From the NCBI GenBank assembly GCA_022702545.1, contig JAHRBC010000005.1, positions 1,054,001-1,118,000 of the forward strand: DNA of 64,000 nt. The letters are read 5' to 3'. This DNA is from Phycomyces nitens (Eukaryota; Mucoromycota; Mucoromycetes; Mucorales; Phycomycetaceae). Positions 47,816 to 60,816 of this stretch are shown here, piece after piece. Position 1 is the first letter of the stretch, and every line of letters starts with the position of its first letter. The notes under the pieces were generated by a model. That model ran no database searches. It was not told where the DNA came from and saw only the letters and a list, made by a program, of their open reading frames with translations. A program made the translations under genes and the position numbers.

Positions 47816-50099
47816 ATCTTTTGATTGTGCTCTAAAGCGAAAAAAATTTTCCCTTCTCACGCCTGTCCAATCAACCACAGGCTCTGAATCCTTCTAGCTC
47901 AATCTTCTCCGCTTTGTGTACCGTTCTGGATCTCATCTTTTTCTGCAGCATCAAAGCTGTGTGCTTTGTAGATGCTCTATTGCACGTGCCTAGAGATGAG
48001 ATCTATACTTCTCTGCTTCTTACTCCCTCTATCCCCATCACTTGTTTCAATCTTAACTTTTCTCCCCCAAAAAATACAAAAAGACTATCAGTTATTAAGT
48101 AGCACGCTTCATTATTTCATATGCACACCAAGCAAATCCCCCAAACACCTCCGTCACTTTTTTATTAATTATTATTATTATTACCGAGCCATTTAGGCTT
48201 CCCTCTTTTTTTTTTTTTACCCCATGGCTTTTCAAGAAGCAGCATATCAGACGTGTCTTGTACCATGTAGTAGCCAATGTAACACAATGGTTCATCTCGA
48301 AAGCAACCAGAAATCATGCGTCCCAAGCCTTGACCCTTTTTCTCTGTCTTTTACATCAAAACCCAATCCAATCCTAGTCCAAGCTTACAGTCGATATCTG
48401 TCTCTGTTGGTTGAATAATTTAGCTGGTGAAGTATTGGAAATCTCTGCCAACGTATCTTTTATTATTGTTGTTGTTGTTATTATTGAAAATCACCACAGA
48501 ACCATCTTATACCAAGACCGACTGTGGTGGAGTTTTCTTTTTAAACACTCTTTTCATTGGAGAGGTGGCTTAAACACCAACTTGCAGAAACCCACAGAGA
48601 TTTGGAGTTTTCATATGACAAAGTATGTATATTTCTCTAAATTTGTAACTACGTAAAGCCACACACACCCAGGGTCGAACAGATCAAACGAGTTTGAAGA
48701 ATGTGATTTGATTTGGATAATTTTGCATTTCATGGAATTTTAAACAAAAAAATAATAAATAAATACCCTTTGGACAAACTTTGAGACCACAATCCCTTTT
48801 TGCTGTTGCTGTAGAGATCAAAGAGAGAAGCAGACGCGTCTTGAGAGAGGAGGGTTTGGAAATCATCAAAACAAGTATATTCATCAATTTGGTCTATATT
48901 GGATCCACTCTTCCAAAATTCCCTATTTATTAAATGGCTGGATAACCAAAAGGTCAAGGTTATTTTAATTATTTTAATTATCAAAGCTAGTCGAAATATT
49001 TTGCTCATGGGAAATACCCTTGTAAATGTTAATCTGGGCTGTTCCTAGCATAAATTGACTGGATTTGCTTGTATTCATCATAAAATATAACAAACACAGT
49101 TGGAAATATCAGCGTAAACACCATGGCTGGAAAACCTTGACATTTGTACCGGAAAAAGGGGGAGTTGTCGTCATTATATTATAGAGTCGCATTTTTCAGT
49201 TACATATCTTTAATTTTTATTTCAATTTCTATACTTAATCAACAAGAGATGTTGGTCAGTAACATGGATCAAGAATTACTTTTTTTATTAAAAAAAATAG
49301 TCAAGTCAAATGAGTAGCCAAAGTTGATTTGATAGCTCTACTTGAATATCATATAATGGCAGTCAAAAGAGTATGGTTTATAAAGTGTCCTGAACCAATT
49401 CATTACCAAAATGATCTAGTAGCCAGAAATATACTGATCAATAAAATAAGAATATTGTAAATAGGTACCTAGAATCTATTGAGATTATAGTTCTCTTGTA
49501 ATCCAAAAAGCCAAATATGTATGTGTGTATGTGTGTATGTGTGTATCTAATATGTGATTCTTGAAAGCAGGATATTTTTTTACAGGCACAACGAGAACGG
49601 TAAATTTTGTCACTTTGAGAAAATTAAATGTCCGTAACCAAAAAACAAAAAACACGGTAACACAGTAAATCGATACAAAAAAGCAAGTCACGCGATAACT
49701 TGTAAGATTTTGGTTAATGCTTCTTTACTCTTTACAAATCACAATCAACATGATCAGAATCACCTTTTAGATCATCTTATTGTTTAGGAACAGACACTGT
49801 TGAACAAAAAGTTGATTAAAAGCATGCTTTGAATCAGTAAAGACTCCAAACAAATTTAATACAGTTTGCATAAATCTTAACGCGAGTTTAATAAAGTTTG
49901 AACAAACTGGCAATAGTTCTTTGTCTTTCACACCAACATAAAAATATTACTGTTTAGATTAAATAATATATTAAGCAATATAAAGGTAACAATCACGTAT
50001 TGCTGCTCATACCTCTTTCTTGCTTTGCTTTTTTTTCTGTTAAAAGTAAATGGAGCACACCTATATATTATGTGCTGACCTGAGTATTATCGTCAATGC
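47816..50099. other. Spacer upstream of the AdoHcy hydrolase gene
   Basis: About 2.3 kb, AT-rich, no gene. It has a T-run near 48209-48220 and a (GTAT)n repeat near 49520-49545. Confidence 0.45.
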
Positions 50100-51480
50100 A
50101 TATAGTCCATGAGTATTCGCTGTGTTGATTGAACGGTATAATATCCAATTAAAATTGCGGAAATTGACTTTGCTGGTTTGACCACAAACAAGCCTGACCT
50201 AGTTAAACTTTTGCAGTAATGCAGTAATATGATGAAGTTATCATGTCCTCTATTGCAATTTTCAAAGGATTTACAAGACTGTAAAGCCATAGTGGTTGAC
50301 AATGTCAAAGCACAACACAAGCCATACTGCTTAACTAGAGAATAAACTCTTTCAGATAACACTGCACCTTAGCTTTTCAACTGTCGCTTTGCTACAGTAC
50401 GACGATCTTTAATGTCATGACTTGTTTTATATGTTTTAATAATTTGAGTACTCATATAAAGATCATATCCACAAGAAAATTCAAAATAACAGAGAATAAA
50501 ACCCAATTTTACAAGACAATCAACGATTTAATAGAAAACGTGCTATATCCATACTTTCTGATTTGTCAAACTTGATAAGGTGCGCAGTTGCCGCACCTTT
50601 TGATATTAGGTCTGGACCGCCTTGTACATTTCCATCGTTGTCATTAACATACTCTATTGCTTGCTCTTTTATAATAATCTTGTTCGCAATACGTTTCCTG
50701 CCTTTTGCCACTTTTTATTATTATTATTTTTTGCTCATAGCTGTTTCATTAATTCGAAGCTTCTCTCTTTTGGGCAGTGGCTTCTTTATTGCTACATGGA
50801 TGATACTAGATGCCTGTAATGATTCAATGATTGCATGAGATGGACTTTAGTTTTAGTTGTCTTTATGATGACAGGTGTTTCAGTATCTTATCTGGCCCCA
50901 GTTATTTCTCAATTTAATATGAAATTCAGCCTTGTCGATAAAGATACAGTTGTTTTGTAAAGTCTAAACCAGAGTTTTTTTTTCAATTACATGAACTATT
51001 CATATATTGCGTGTAAATTACAAGCAGAGTTTCTAACTTTGGGTTCAAATGTGGGTCTCTTGATTGTCACAAGCATATTTTTCATCGAGTGATAATTAAG
51101 CTGCGTCTTGGAAATAGAAAATCTCATAAACTGTCTAGACAATCCACCGACAATATCTCTAGTATAAAGCTGAGGATCCTCATCGAGTAGACTTTGAATG
51201 AATATATTGTGTTCAGTTTTAAAGGATCTTTTACAGACAACATAATTTCATAAGTTTGTATGGAACTTTATCTGTTCTCTGATACCGTTTTCACAATTGC
51301 CGAGTAGTGCGAGGTTCAATACAAGTTTCTTTGTGAATCGAACTATTCTTCCTCTCTCTAGTTCTTTCTAACATCTGATCCATAAACACCTCTCTTGTAT
51401 TATCGTTGCAATTATTGTGCGCATCCTGCTTCAATTCTGGTTTTACATCATCACATTAAAATTCTTTCTTCAATAGCTTT
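50100..51480 (-). pseudogene. Tc1-like DDE transposase relic
   Basis: Minus-strand reading across frames shows, in order: an N-terminal PKVVQENYSHAKIAKLLKK with FMDQMLERTRERKN; a helix-turn-helix region with FIQSLLDEDPQLYTRDIVG then ISKTQLNYHSMKNMLVTIK; the first catalytic block NNCIYIDKAEFHIKLRNNWG; and IIESLQASSIIHVAIKKPLPKR. This resembles the Tc1-like DDE endonucleases common in Mucoromycota as I recall them, where the block reads ...DESGFH. Here it is DKAEFH with many stops and frameshifts, so the copy is dead. The part encoding the second and third catalytic residues (below about 50500) is hard to recognise. Confidence 0.65.
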
Positions 51481-52881
51481 GCGATCTTTGCGTGGCTATA
51501 GTTTTCCTGGACAACTTTGGGTGTAAAAAAAAATTAATTTATTTATCACTTGGTCGTTATAAACATTTTCTTGCCCATCCTTGTAAACAAAGTGTCTATC
51601 ATGGCTTGTCAAGGTGGGGAAAAAATGTCATTTATTTTTTCTCAAAATGACAAAATTTGCCGTTTTGACTGTAGGTTTTGAAAGTGTCCCTGTGCTCGGA
51701 AATCGGTCTTAAAATGGTTGGATATTGATATCCACTGCAATTAAAAGGAACTTGGGTAAATATAAAGAGCCTCTAGAAAAAATTCCGAGAGGCTAACAGG
51801 TTTCTTAATTAACCGGGGAGGGGGATCATGCAAAATGCGGAGGAGTACACTATCTTATACATGGGTCTTGTTGCCACCCCAAGAGGTACGTAAAGGCTTA
51901 TTACATACAAGACAACCCATAACAAATACTTGGAGCTCATAGAGATACAAAGGAAAAAGGAAATAGAATAGAATAAAATAAATAAATTAAAAAAAAGCCC
52001 ATTAAATTCAAGACATACAATAGCCAATTAAAGACAGCTTGCTCCTCATTCACCATATCTTTAAATCCATTGCTAGATATTTTTTCCCTCGTAACTTTGC
52101 AAGGGATTAGCATGAATAAAATGCAAAGTAAGAAATGTGAGCAATACACCAAGGAAGCTCTTTGACGGCGTATGTGTGTGTGTGTGTGTTTTTTTTTCCA
52201 AAGCATATATTGCTAGGAATTGGGATCTTGGCAAAAAAACTTTGTTGGGAATATTATCATTATTTTCTTATTTGTTGAAAATGAAAAGGCTCGACTTGAA
52301 GTTGATGACGATTGTGTCATTGCGAGATATACGTATGGATAAAAGCTTGAGGCCAATAGAAAGAGAAGGGTATGATGGGGGTGAGCTCATAGGATGGTGC
52401 TCAAAGACAGACCCGTCACAGACAAGAGTCATCGGTTCATGCCAGCCATATTCAAACAGAAACGTTGGGGGTTTTCAACAAGATAGTCTCTGTAGACATG
52501 ATGCATATATCGTTCAAAAATAATTTATATCGAATATTATAGTGTAAAGCCAATTGAAAAACCATGGTTTGCATGTGCATTAAAGAAAAGAAAAGAAAAA
52601 AGAAAGATGTTTATGTTTGGGATATTTACAAAACTTGCTAGTGATATGCATAATGGATAAGACAAGTCTTGATATTTATTATAGCATTATTTATAATAAA
52701 TAAATAAATAAACAAAGTGAAAAAAAAGGACCATAAGATAATGATTATAATTATAGTTTTAGATTTTATTAGGTTTTTACAAAAAAGCTATAGGACTACT
52801 GTATTAATAGGGTTCTATATTATAGGGTGTAGTTTATATAACCTTTTTTTTTAAAAGAAAAAAAAAGAATTGGTCTGCAGC
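51481..52881. other. AT-rich spacer
   Basis: About 1.4 kb at the 3' side of the zinc-finger gene. A (GT)n tract lies near 52171-52189. No gene is supported. Confidence 0.45.
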
Positions 52882-53973
52882 TTAGGCAGGCTGAGATACC
52901 GAAAGTCTGCACATTCCTTCGAGAGCTTGATACTCCAAAGTAGTGACAACGACATCAGTGTCGGGAGCTTCTTCTTTTTCGCCTTTGAGGCAAGCGTCGC
53001 CGATCAAAGCATTGGAAAGAGAAGTAATAGGTTTGGCCAGATCGGAGGAAGAGAGGCGACGGCCCAAAGGGAGTTGGCTCAAGCCAGAGGTCTCGAAAGA
53101 GTAGGCTGAAGAGCGGCGCTCGGGAGTGTACTGCCAGCTCATCTTGCGGCTGACAGGCTCAGGCTCAGAGTGTCTGCGATCGTTCAACTGATAGCTGTCA
53201 CGGAAAGAGCCAGAGTTCTCGATCCAAGAAGTACGGAGAAGAGAGCCTGGAGTGGGCAAGAGGGTGGAAGGAGGAGGCAAGATACGGCTAGAGTAATCTT
53301 GAACAGGAGAGTAGGCGGGATCCTCATGGCTGGGGAACTGGTAGTCCGGATATCTGAGGACACGATGGATGGAAGGAAGGACCAAGTTGCGGATGCTCAT
53401 GGGATTGAATGCAGGCTGGGACATGGGATAGCAGTAGCCATTCTGAGACATGGGGTGCATTGGAGAAGCAGAAGAACCAGAGGTAGATGGCTGGGGAAGC
53501 TGGGCCTCAGTGCCAGATTGAGCCTTCTTGGAAGCAGCAGTGGCACGCTTCTTGCCGGCAGTGGTCTTCTTGGCGGCAGGCTTCTTCTTGACACGGTAAT
53601 GGGTCTGCTGATGTTGCATCATGTTGTCATAGCGACTAAAGTGGCGTTCGCAGAGGGGATAGTTACAAGTATAAGGTTTCTATTGTTGTTAAAAAAGGAA
53701 AGGTCTGTAAGTAAATATGCTTTGGCATCTTCAGTGGCACCTTGAACTTACATCTCCAGTATGCTTTCTGTGGGACAAAAATATAAATAAAAAAAATTAT
53801 ATATATATATTTTGCAGATCAGTAAAGTGGATCAGAGATCAAGATTAAACCAAGACGTACCTAATGTGGCGGGCCAAGTGCTCCGATCTGGTGAAGACCA
53901 TGTTGCAGCCTTCGATCTTGTCACAACGGAAGGACTTTGGAGGGTTACGAGTGGACTTCTTCTTGGCAGGCAT
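52882..53973 (-). CDS. C2H2 zinc-finger protein, two fingers at the N-terminus
   Basis: Probable sequence-specific DNA-binding regulator. Three exons (minus): 53973-53861, 53767-53752 and 53679-52882, total 308 residues; the middle exon is only 16 nt. Two adjacent C2H2 fingers occupy residues 15-70: FRCDKIEGCNMVFTRSEHL...H-x3-H, linker RKHTGDKPYTC, then YPLCERHFSRYDNMMQHQQTH. Finger 1 has the RSEHLARH contact helix, like Msn2/Mig1-class fungal factors that bind GGGG-type sites; finger 2 has RYDNMMQH. A basic, nuclear-localisation-like KKKPAAKKTTAGKKR stretch follows. The rest is Ser/Pro-rich and disordered, with RRHSEPEPVSRKM and ERRSSAYSF that look like basophilic kinase sites. The specific orthologue is not recognised. 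Confidence 0.85.
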
Positions 53974-54074
53974 GTTGAGATTGATGTTGATCAATTGAAA
54001 GGTAAATAGATGGAGATAGTAGTTCAAAAGGTAGAAGGATGAAGAGAAAAAAATGAAGCGCTCGGAAAGATTCT

Positions 54075-54082
54075 CTTTTATA
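54075..54082 (-). promoter_or_regulatory. TATA box, zinc-finger gene
   Basis: TATAAAAG on the minus strand, 102 bp upstream of the ATG at 53973. Confidence 0.6.
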
Positions 54083-55071
54083 GACGAAAATATCAAAAAA
54101 AAGCCATCCCAAATAAAGGCTGCCTTGTTCTAAAGGACACTCTTTGAAAATGTCTCATCCTCTTGGCGGAAATTAACTTGTAGAATTGGTTTTCCTTCCT
54201 CTTACTTTCTCTTGAGACCTCTATATTTTCATTATAAATTTGACAGTTTTTAAAAGGTATAGTGAGTTCATGTCCATGCGATGACGATATCACAACAATC
54301 CAGCCAGTAGGGTTGTTTTGCAAGGGTTTTTTTGAAAGGAAATGTCATGGAGACATCTTGGATGACACCTTGGTTTCAGGACAGCCAAGTTTGCCGTTAA
54401 AGCAACAAGTTATTTTGATGCCAGTCCACAGAGGTATCTCCGATATTCAATAATATCAAGACATTCAAAAAGGAGCAGTCTCCCCTGGGACACTTGTAAA
54501 CCAAAGGGCACCATGGACCTGAAGCCATTGTCTAATTTCTGGCAATATAAATAACTGGACCAGAGCAAATACAACTAACACATACAAATATACACATTCA
54601 AACAAGCGTTATGATTGTAGGGGTGTTGAAATCACTGCAATCTGGCGGGCTTGTTCTCATTGGCCAGAGAGCATGTTGCCTTTATGCATTTCGAATGTTT
54701 AAACAACAGAAGCGGTGACATAAACCCACATGGCAAGGTTGACATCAGAAGCGGGGTCTGCTATCTAATGTTATTATTCCCATTTCATGGCACTAATAGC
54801 ACTTTTTTGTGCTTCTCTTTCCGTTAAGCAACCATTATGCAAAGAATATCCCACCCAAAAATTGCCCTCCCAAAAATTCCACACTGTTTTCTTTGAAGAC
54901 CCCAATCCAGATAGTATCAAATAGACATGAAAAGTATCTTGTATTAAACAATAATAAAATAAATAAAAGGCACAAGGCAGATTTGCTCTTGGTGGCCACA
55001 AATATATATATCAGTCTTGGATCTGATTTAGAGATATGCTTTTAGATAATATAATACAGAATTCCAGTCGA
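54083..55071. other. Spacer between zinc-finger and kinesin genes
   Basis: About 990 bp holding upstream sequence of the zinc-finger gene and the kinesin 3' end. No gene or repeat seen. Confidence 0.45.
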
Positions 55072-58000
55072 TCAGGACAGGTCTGCGAGCTGGTCTAGTT
55101 CTGAACGTCGATGGAGCTCTTCATAGCTTCCGGCAGAGTGTCTGTGAAAGGATGCAGAGGATGGTGATCGCTTGGCTCTAGATGCCCGTGTGTGTCCAGA
55201 GGCAAGACGGTCAAATACAGAAGGTGTCTCGGCCCGCTTTAGCTCAAAGGATCGGTTGGCCAGTGTGTCTTGAATGGGCTGCTGGTGAAATGGCACACCG
55301 GCACTAAGTCGACGAGCATGGCCCATGCCGCCATGTGGTGTGGGTGGCCCAGAGAACAGTGAAGATGCTGGGCGTGGTGTAGAAGGAGTGTAGGCTGGAG
55401 AGTCCAATGGAGAGTCCAATTGAGAGTATGGGGAATCTCTGCCGATGCCAAACTGCTGCTGGAGAGGCGATGGCTGATGACATCCTCCACCATTCAGATA
55501 GTCCATGTTTCCACCTGCTGTAGATGCTCGGCCCATTGGCACTCCAGAGCCGGCCGCATTGCCCAGACTAAGTTCTCTCAAAGACAGTTGGCGCTGTAGG
55601 GATGACAGCTGCTGGCATGAGTTGGCACGGCGACGGTTGATTAGGCTCGACCGTGCCAATGGCGCTGGAGGGAAGGGTGGCTTTGGATTCGATAGGGTGG
55701 TTGTGGTTATGATGGGAGGCTGTCCTAATCCTGCAGCTCCTCCTCCACTAGATCCAAAAGAAGACCATGATATGGTGTCAGATTGAACAGATGATCTACG
55801 GACATGACGACTCTTGATAGACGACGTTGATGATTCGCGGTCAATCTGATACCGAACAAAGTCGCTCTGACGCATCATGGATGGAGCTTTTGCCTCCGCA
55901 CGCTGAGTATTTTGAATTTGTTCAGCGGTTGTGACGAGTGTATTTTGCATAAGCTGCAAGAACCTCTCAGGAGAATTCATCGAGTCACGGCGTCTGGCCA
56001 GAGGGGAGTGGGAAGGCTTCATGGGGGCCATTGTACCGAGAGTCTGGCCACCAGAAGCAGTTGAGCCAGGAGGAGAGGGACGCTGGTCGGTTGGGTGGGT
56101 GCTGTGGGTTGGCTTCATCATCATGGCATCAAAAGTGTTGGCACTCGGAGACTCTGCCCGAGTGTTGTACTCTCCCCAAGCAGTTGGAGACATGAGATTT
56201 CCTCGAATGCCCTGGTTGTAAATCCGGTCAAAGATGGTATCTGGAGGAGGGTAGGCATCTTCAGTGCCAAGGTCTATTCCAGAGTCATCATCATTGAGAT
56301 CATCACTTCCATACGCACTCATTCGTGAAGATGCAAAGCTGAACGAAGACTGGCGGCTATTTGTAGTTGTGTTTTGGAGTTTCTTGATCTTTCTCTCACA
56401 CTCTTTGGTTGTCTTGTTGGCCGTCTTTTTCATGACCACCAGTGCCCTTCTAAGATCCTGGACTGTCTTTTCCAGCTGCTGAACCGTCATCTGGCGACTG
56501 TACTCACCCATCCGAAGTGCTACCACATCGTCAATTAAACACTCCATCATCCGCTCGGATTCCTCCGCATCAAGGGAATGCAGCAGGCGCACGGCCATAT
56601 CGTGTGCAACCTCGGGATCTGCACTGACAGGAAGGCTGTAGCGTTCCTCAAGAGCATCGACATCTAGCCAGCCATCGTCCGTGGGCTCTTCTATGAATCG
56701 TGCTCCGTTCTTTGTCGACTTTGTTCCAACCAGACCCATAACCTCATCAGCAAATGTCACTCGCTTCTCCTGTCGAGTAGTGGTGTTCTGGTCTTCCTCT
56801 CCAGTCTCGATATCATCGTCTACTTGGACAACCTCTTCTTCGTCCGCTTCAGCTTGCATGATTTCGTATGCTGCGTCATTTTGAAGTGTGTGTATACGGG
56901 CATTCAAATAAGAAATCTCGGCCATAATGGTCTCTAGACGCTCCTCCATAAACTGCTGCATTCCTTCGATCGGTGATGATCCAGGCTGGTTCTGGTCGGC
57001 TATGATCTTGGCACGCTCTTCAGCAAGTTCATTGCGTTTGGACATGAGCTGGTGCATCTCCATCACAGACTGTTTGCTTTGAATAAACTGGAACAATGCG
57101 CGATCCAAAAGGTCTTTCTTTTTCGCGGAACGGACTTCCAATGGCAAACGAGCTGATTTGCGGGTACGGCGATGCTGGGATAAGCGACCGGTCGAAGAGG
57201 CAATCATGGCACTGCTAATGTTGAGTAGCTTTGCACACTTTGTCAATAGCCTTTCGTCAAGTACACCACCCTCTCGCACCGCCTTCTTGAGGATCTGTAC
57301 TAGCTGGCTAAGTTTGTCGTTGGTCATCAAGGCCTCATCTGCCCTCTTCTTCAGGACACTCTGCATCTTTTGATTCTCTCGCTCCAACTGGCGCTTGGCA
57401 TCTGCATCTCTGGCCTGCTTTCTTCGCAGCTGTTGTACCTCACGGTCATGAGCTCCAGTCTGCTCTTTGCTGCGTTCAGCATCTTCCTTCATTCTCTGAA
57501 TCATTCTCTTCTTTTCGATCTTGAGTGCCTCCACATGGGCCTTTAGGGTCCGCAGAGCACTCTCGTTCTTGTTGCGGACTTCTTGAATTGATGTGGTTGT
57601 CTGAGCAAACTTTCTCTTGAGATTATCGTATTCGACCTTGAGTTTCTGGGTCTTTTTCTCATAGGCAAGACGAACGTCTTCTAATTGTTGCTGTCTCTCG
57701 ACACTCAATCCTGGAGCGTCTCTTTGTCCATTGTTGTTTGTGTTGATTGGCTGCCGCAATGCTTGGTCTCGCTCTCGCTTGATTTGAATTAATTCCTCAC
57801 GAAGCGAATAAAACTTTTGCTCGAATTTTCGCCGTAAGTATTCGTATTCTGCCTCGCTCTTTTCCAACTGAGCCACCAAATCTTCTTTAATTCGGATGTC
57901 GGATTTGATCTGATTGACCATACGATAGAGGTTAAGATTAGGCTCTGTCTGGCTCTCGGTCTCTCCATAGTTGACCATGTCAGAATCGATACTGAAGCTG

Positions 58001-60816
58001 GTGTCCCATGAGGACATGCGTGAGTGCATGTAGCCTTGTGCACGGGTCATGGCTTGCTGGTGTTGCTGCATGTGCAGCTGATACTGCTGCTGTTGCTGCA
58101 TCTCTTGCTTTTCCTTTTGTTGCTCTTGGGCCCCCAGATTAGCCTGCCAGTCGAGGGTGTCCTGCTTCTAGATGATGAGAAACTAGATAGAGATATATAT
58201 ATAGCAGTCCTACTTACCATGTCTTCAAGTGAGCCCATTCGATCGAGCTCAAAGCCGATCATTGTATCTTCATCTTGGAGTCTTTCAAAGAGTTCGTTAT
58301 CAGCCATGAGATCACACATCGGAGATGGGTTGTCTCTGACTGTAGCTAATGCACAGGGAGGCATGGGTGCAGCCAAGGGATGAGCAGACACTTGAGGAAA
58401 GGCTGGAGCGACCTGGAGAGTCTCGGGGGTCTGGACTGCCTGGACAGCCTGGATTGCCTGGACAGCCTGGACTGGCTTGGACTTGAGGGACTATTCAAAC
58501 CATGAGCTAGTATTCTTTAAAAAATGTTTACCTACAATCACTTTCTCCAGCATCTTTTGGCCCTTTTGGATCTCGAGCCGGCCCTTGTCGATGGCCGACC
58601 GAGCATCGGTTCGTGGATCTGATGACGCAGAAAAGTGGAATGGACCAATGATCTTGTTGAGCCATTCCTCGACATCCTCGCTCTCGCTTTCTCTCATCAG
58701 TTTTGCTGCCTGCTGAGGGGGGAGGGGTACGTCGGAGCGGCGCACGGGCACTGGCCTGAACGCAATGTTGCGGGTAGTTGTGCTTCCTCCGTTGCGTCGT
58801 CTGCGACTACTGACCACTGTACGACGCCGGGACATTTGTGGTGTCGGAGTTGGTCCGGGTGTGCGGCGGACACTTTGGCTGAGTTGTATCACAGGTGTCA
58901 TTCGGCCGGCCAGTGCGAGGGCCTGCATCATTGGTGCCCTGGCTGACTCTACAAATGCAAGGCGTTCCTGAGTGTCGGCAAGTTCATTTCGAAGGTCCTG
59001 AATGGTCTTTTGGTACTGGCCGATAAGTGGGATAGCCATGGGTTCCTTCCGACTAATAGGGGCTGGCTGGGAACTGTCTTGCAATGGTTCATTGAGCTGG
59101 TCCAAGAGCGTCTGCATCTCTTGGGGAGGCATCGTAGACAGTTGGCGTTCAAGTAGTAGGGTATCTCGCTCGGTTGTGATATGACAGAGTTCATCAGACA
59201 CTTCCTGGACACGGCTGCGTAGACGATTGACCTCGTCCCGTAGACCACGCACATCGCCCTCTGTGCTAATGGCAGTGAGGAGAGTGGAGTGTAAGGGGTT
59301 GGAGGCTCTGAGGCTAGTGACCTCCTGCTTGAGTTTGGCAATCTGGGCCCGCAGCTTGCTGACCTCGACAGACGCACCGGCGAATTCTTGGTTCTGGCTC
59401 ACACGGTTCTTGATATTCCTTGCTCGATTGGCATACTTGAGTGTGCTCAGGGTCTCCATGAAATTGGAATCCGATGGAGACACACAGGCCATCATTAGGG
59501 TTTGTGAGTTGCCGCCCAGACTGTCCTGCAAAAGTCGGGTGAGTTTAGAGTCGCGATAAGGGATGTGGGTTGATTTTCTGGACTCATCGCCCAGAGCACT
59601 AATGACATTTCCTAGCGCAAGAAGGCCTGCGTTGATTGCAATTCCCTCTCGGGCCCGATCGCCTTGTGCATTGGTTCTCTTGAGCTAAAAACAATTTAGA
59701 GTGACAAGCGTGAGATTATGGCATTTGTGGGGAAGTCGGGCCGTTTACCCTTTCTGAACCAGCCAGATCGACAAAGTGAAATTTGCTGACAATTGTGCGT
59801 GTTGAACGTTGCCCAGGAGCACCGGATTCTTCTTCTGGAATTTGCTGTTTAAGGATAACCGAGAATATGGCGTGTGATCTGGAGGACACAGAGTTCATGT
59901 CTGTCGAACCAGTGGTGCGACATAAAGACCCTTTGGTGAGATGGTCGAGTAACTGATCTGGATTGGTGCAGACCTCTTCTCGGACACCACTCCAATAAAG
60001 ATTGCCATGAACATCTTCTCGGATCGCCACTTCGCTGGTAGTCTGTGGGCGTTTGCGACTAGAGTTTGTGTGGGCATTAAGTAGGTCGACAAAATCCTCG
60101 TTGTAGAGCTCCAGAAATGATACAAGTACAGTAGAGGAAAACTCGGGAGATTGTTGGTGCTTAATGGCCAGGCGATTGAACAGATCGTCAATGAAACGTG
60201 GGACGATACCTGGAGGAAGAAAGGTTGAAAGAGGGTGTGTGATTATGGAATTCTGAAAATAAAATTTCTGCAAAATATTGATTTTAATCTGGACAGCAAA
60301 TATTACCGAGGTGTTCTGGTGTGGTATGTTCGTCAAGAGCAGTACCCATGCTAAAGGTCTTTCCAGAGCCAGTTTGGCTGAACTGGGGAGGTTAGATGTT
60401 ATTGTGAGGATAGTAAGTCGAATATTTACCCATAGGCGAGAATTGTTGCGTTGAAGCTAAGCAAACAGACAATATTTTGGTTTGTAAATGTTGATAATAA
60501 TATTAATATTAAAAATAATAAAAAGTATTAATGTGGTTTACCCGTCTACATATTTCTCTACTAGAGGCTGGACGCTTTTCAAATACACATTTGCTTGTTC
60601 AGAATGATTGTCGAATACATAGTCATAGGTGAACATGTGGTCGTTTCCGATCCGGATCTCTGGCTGGTCCGGCGAGACTACAATACATTCGGTGCAATTC
60701 GAAAGGTGTTCTTTTTGGGTCAAGGGTCGAATACGAAGGGCCACTCTATAGCAAGTATATAAGCCAAATGTTGTTTTGGTGGGCAAGAGTATTTACCTGA
60801 CGGCAGTAGAGGACAT
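55072..60816 (-). CDS. Kinesin-4-like motor protein (KIF4/KIF21 group)
   Basis: Plus-end microtubule motor with N-terminal head. Eight exons (minus): 60816-60797, 60745-60542, 60456-60430, 60377-60307, 60209-59749, 59684-58536, 58490-58218 and 58167-55072, total 1766 residues. The motor covers residues 1-355: [11 protein letters not shown]-loop GQTGSGKT (about 84), switch [12 protein letters not shown] (about 213), switch [10 protein letters not shown] (about 254), and the neck-side [13 protein letters not shown]. Coiled coils follow (about 365-560 and 720-1080), including [28 protein letters not shown], which resembles the kinesin-4 stalk. A glutamine-rich [15 protein letters not shown] patch precedes the second coil. 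The last 450 residues are Ser/Pro-rich and probably disordered. No WD40 tail (KIF21) or Cys-rich tail (KIF4) was seen, so the subfamily is tentative. Confidence 0.88.
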
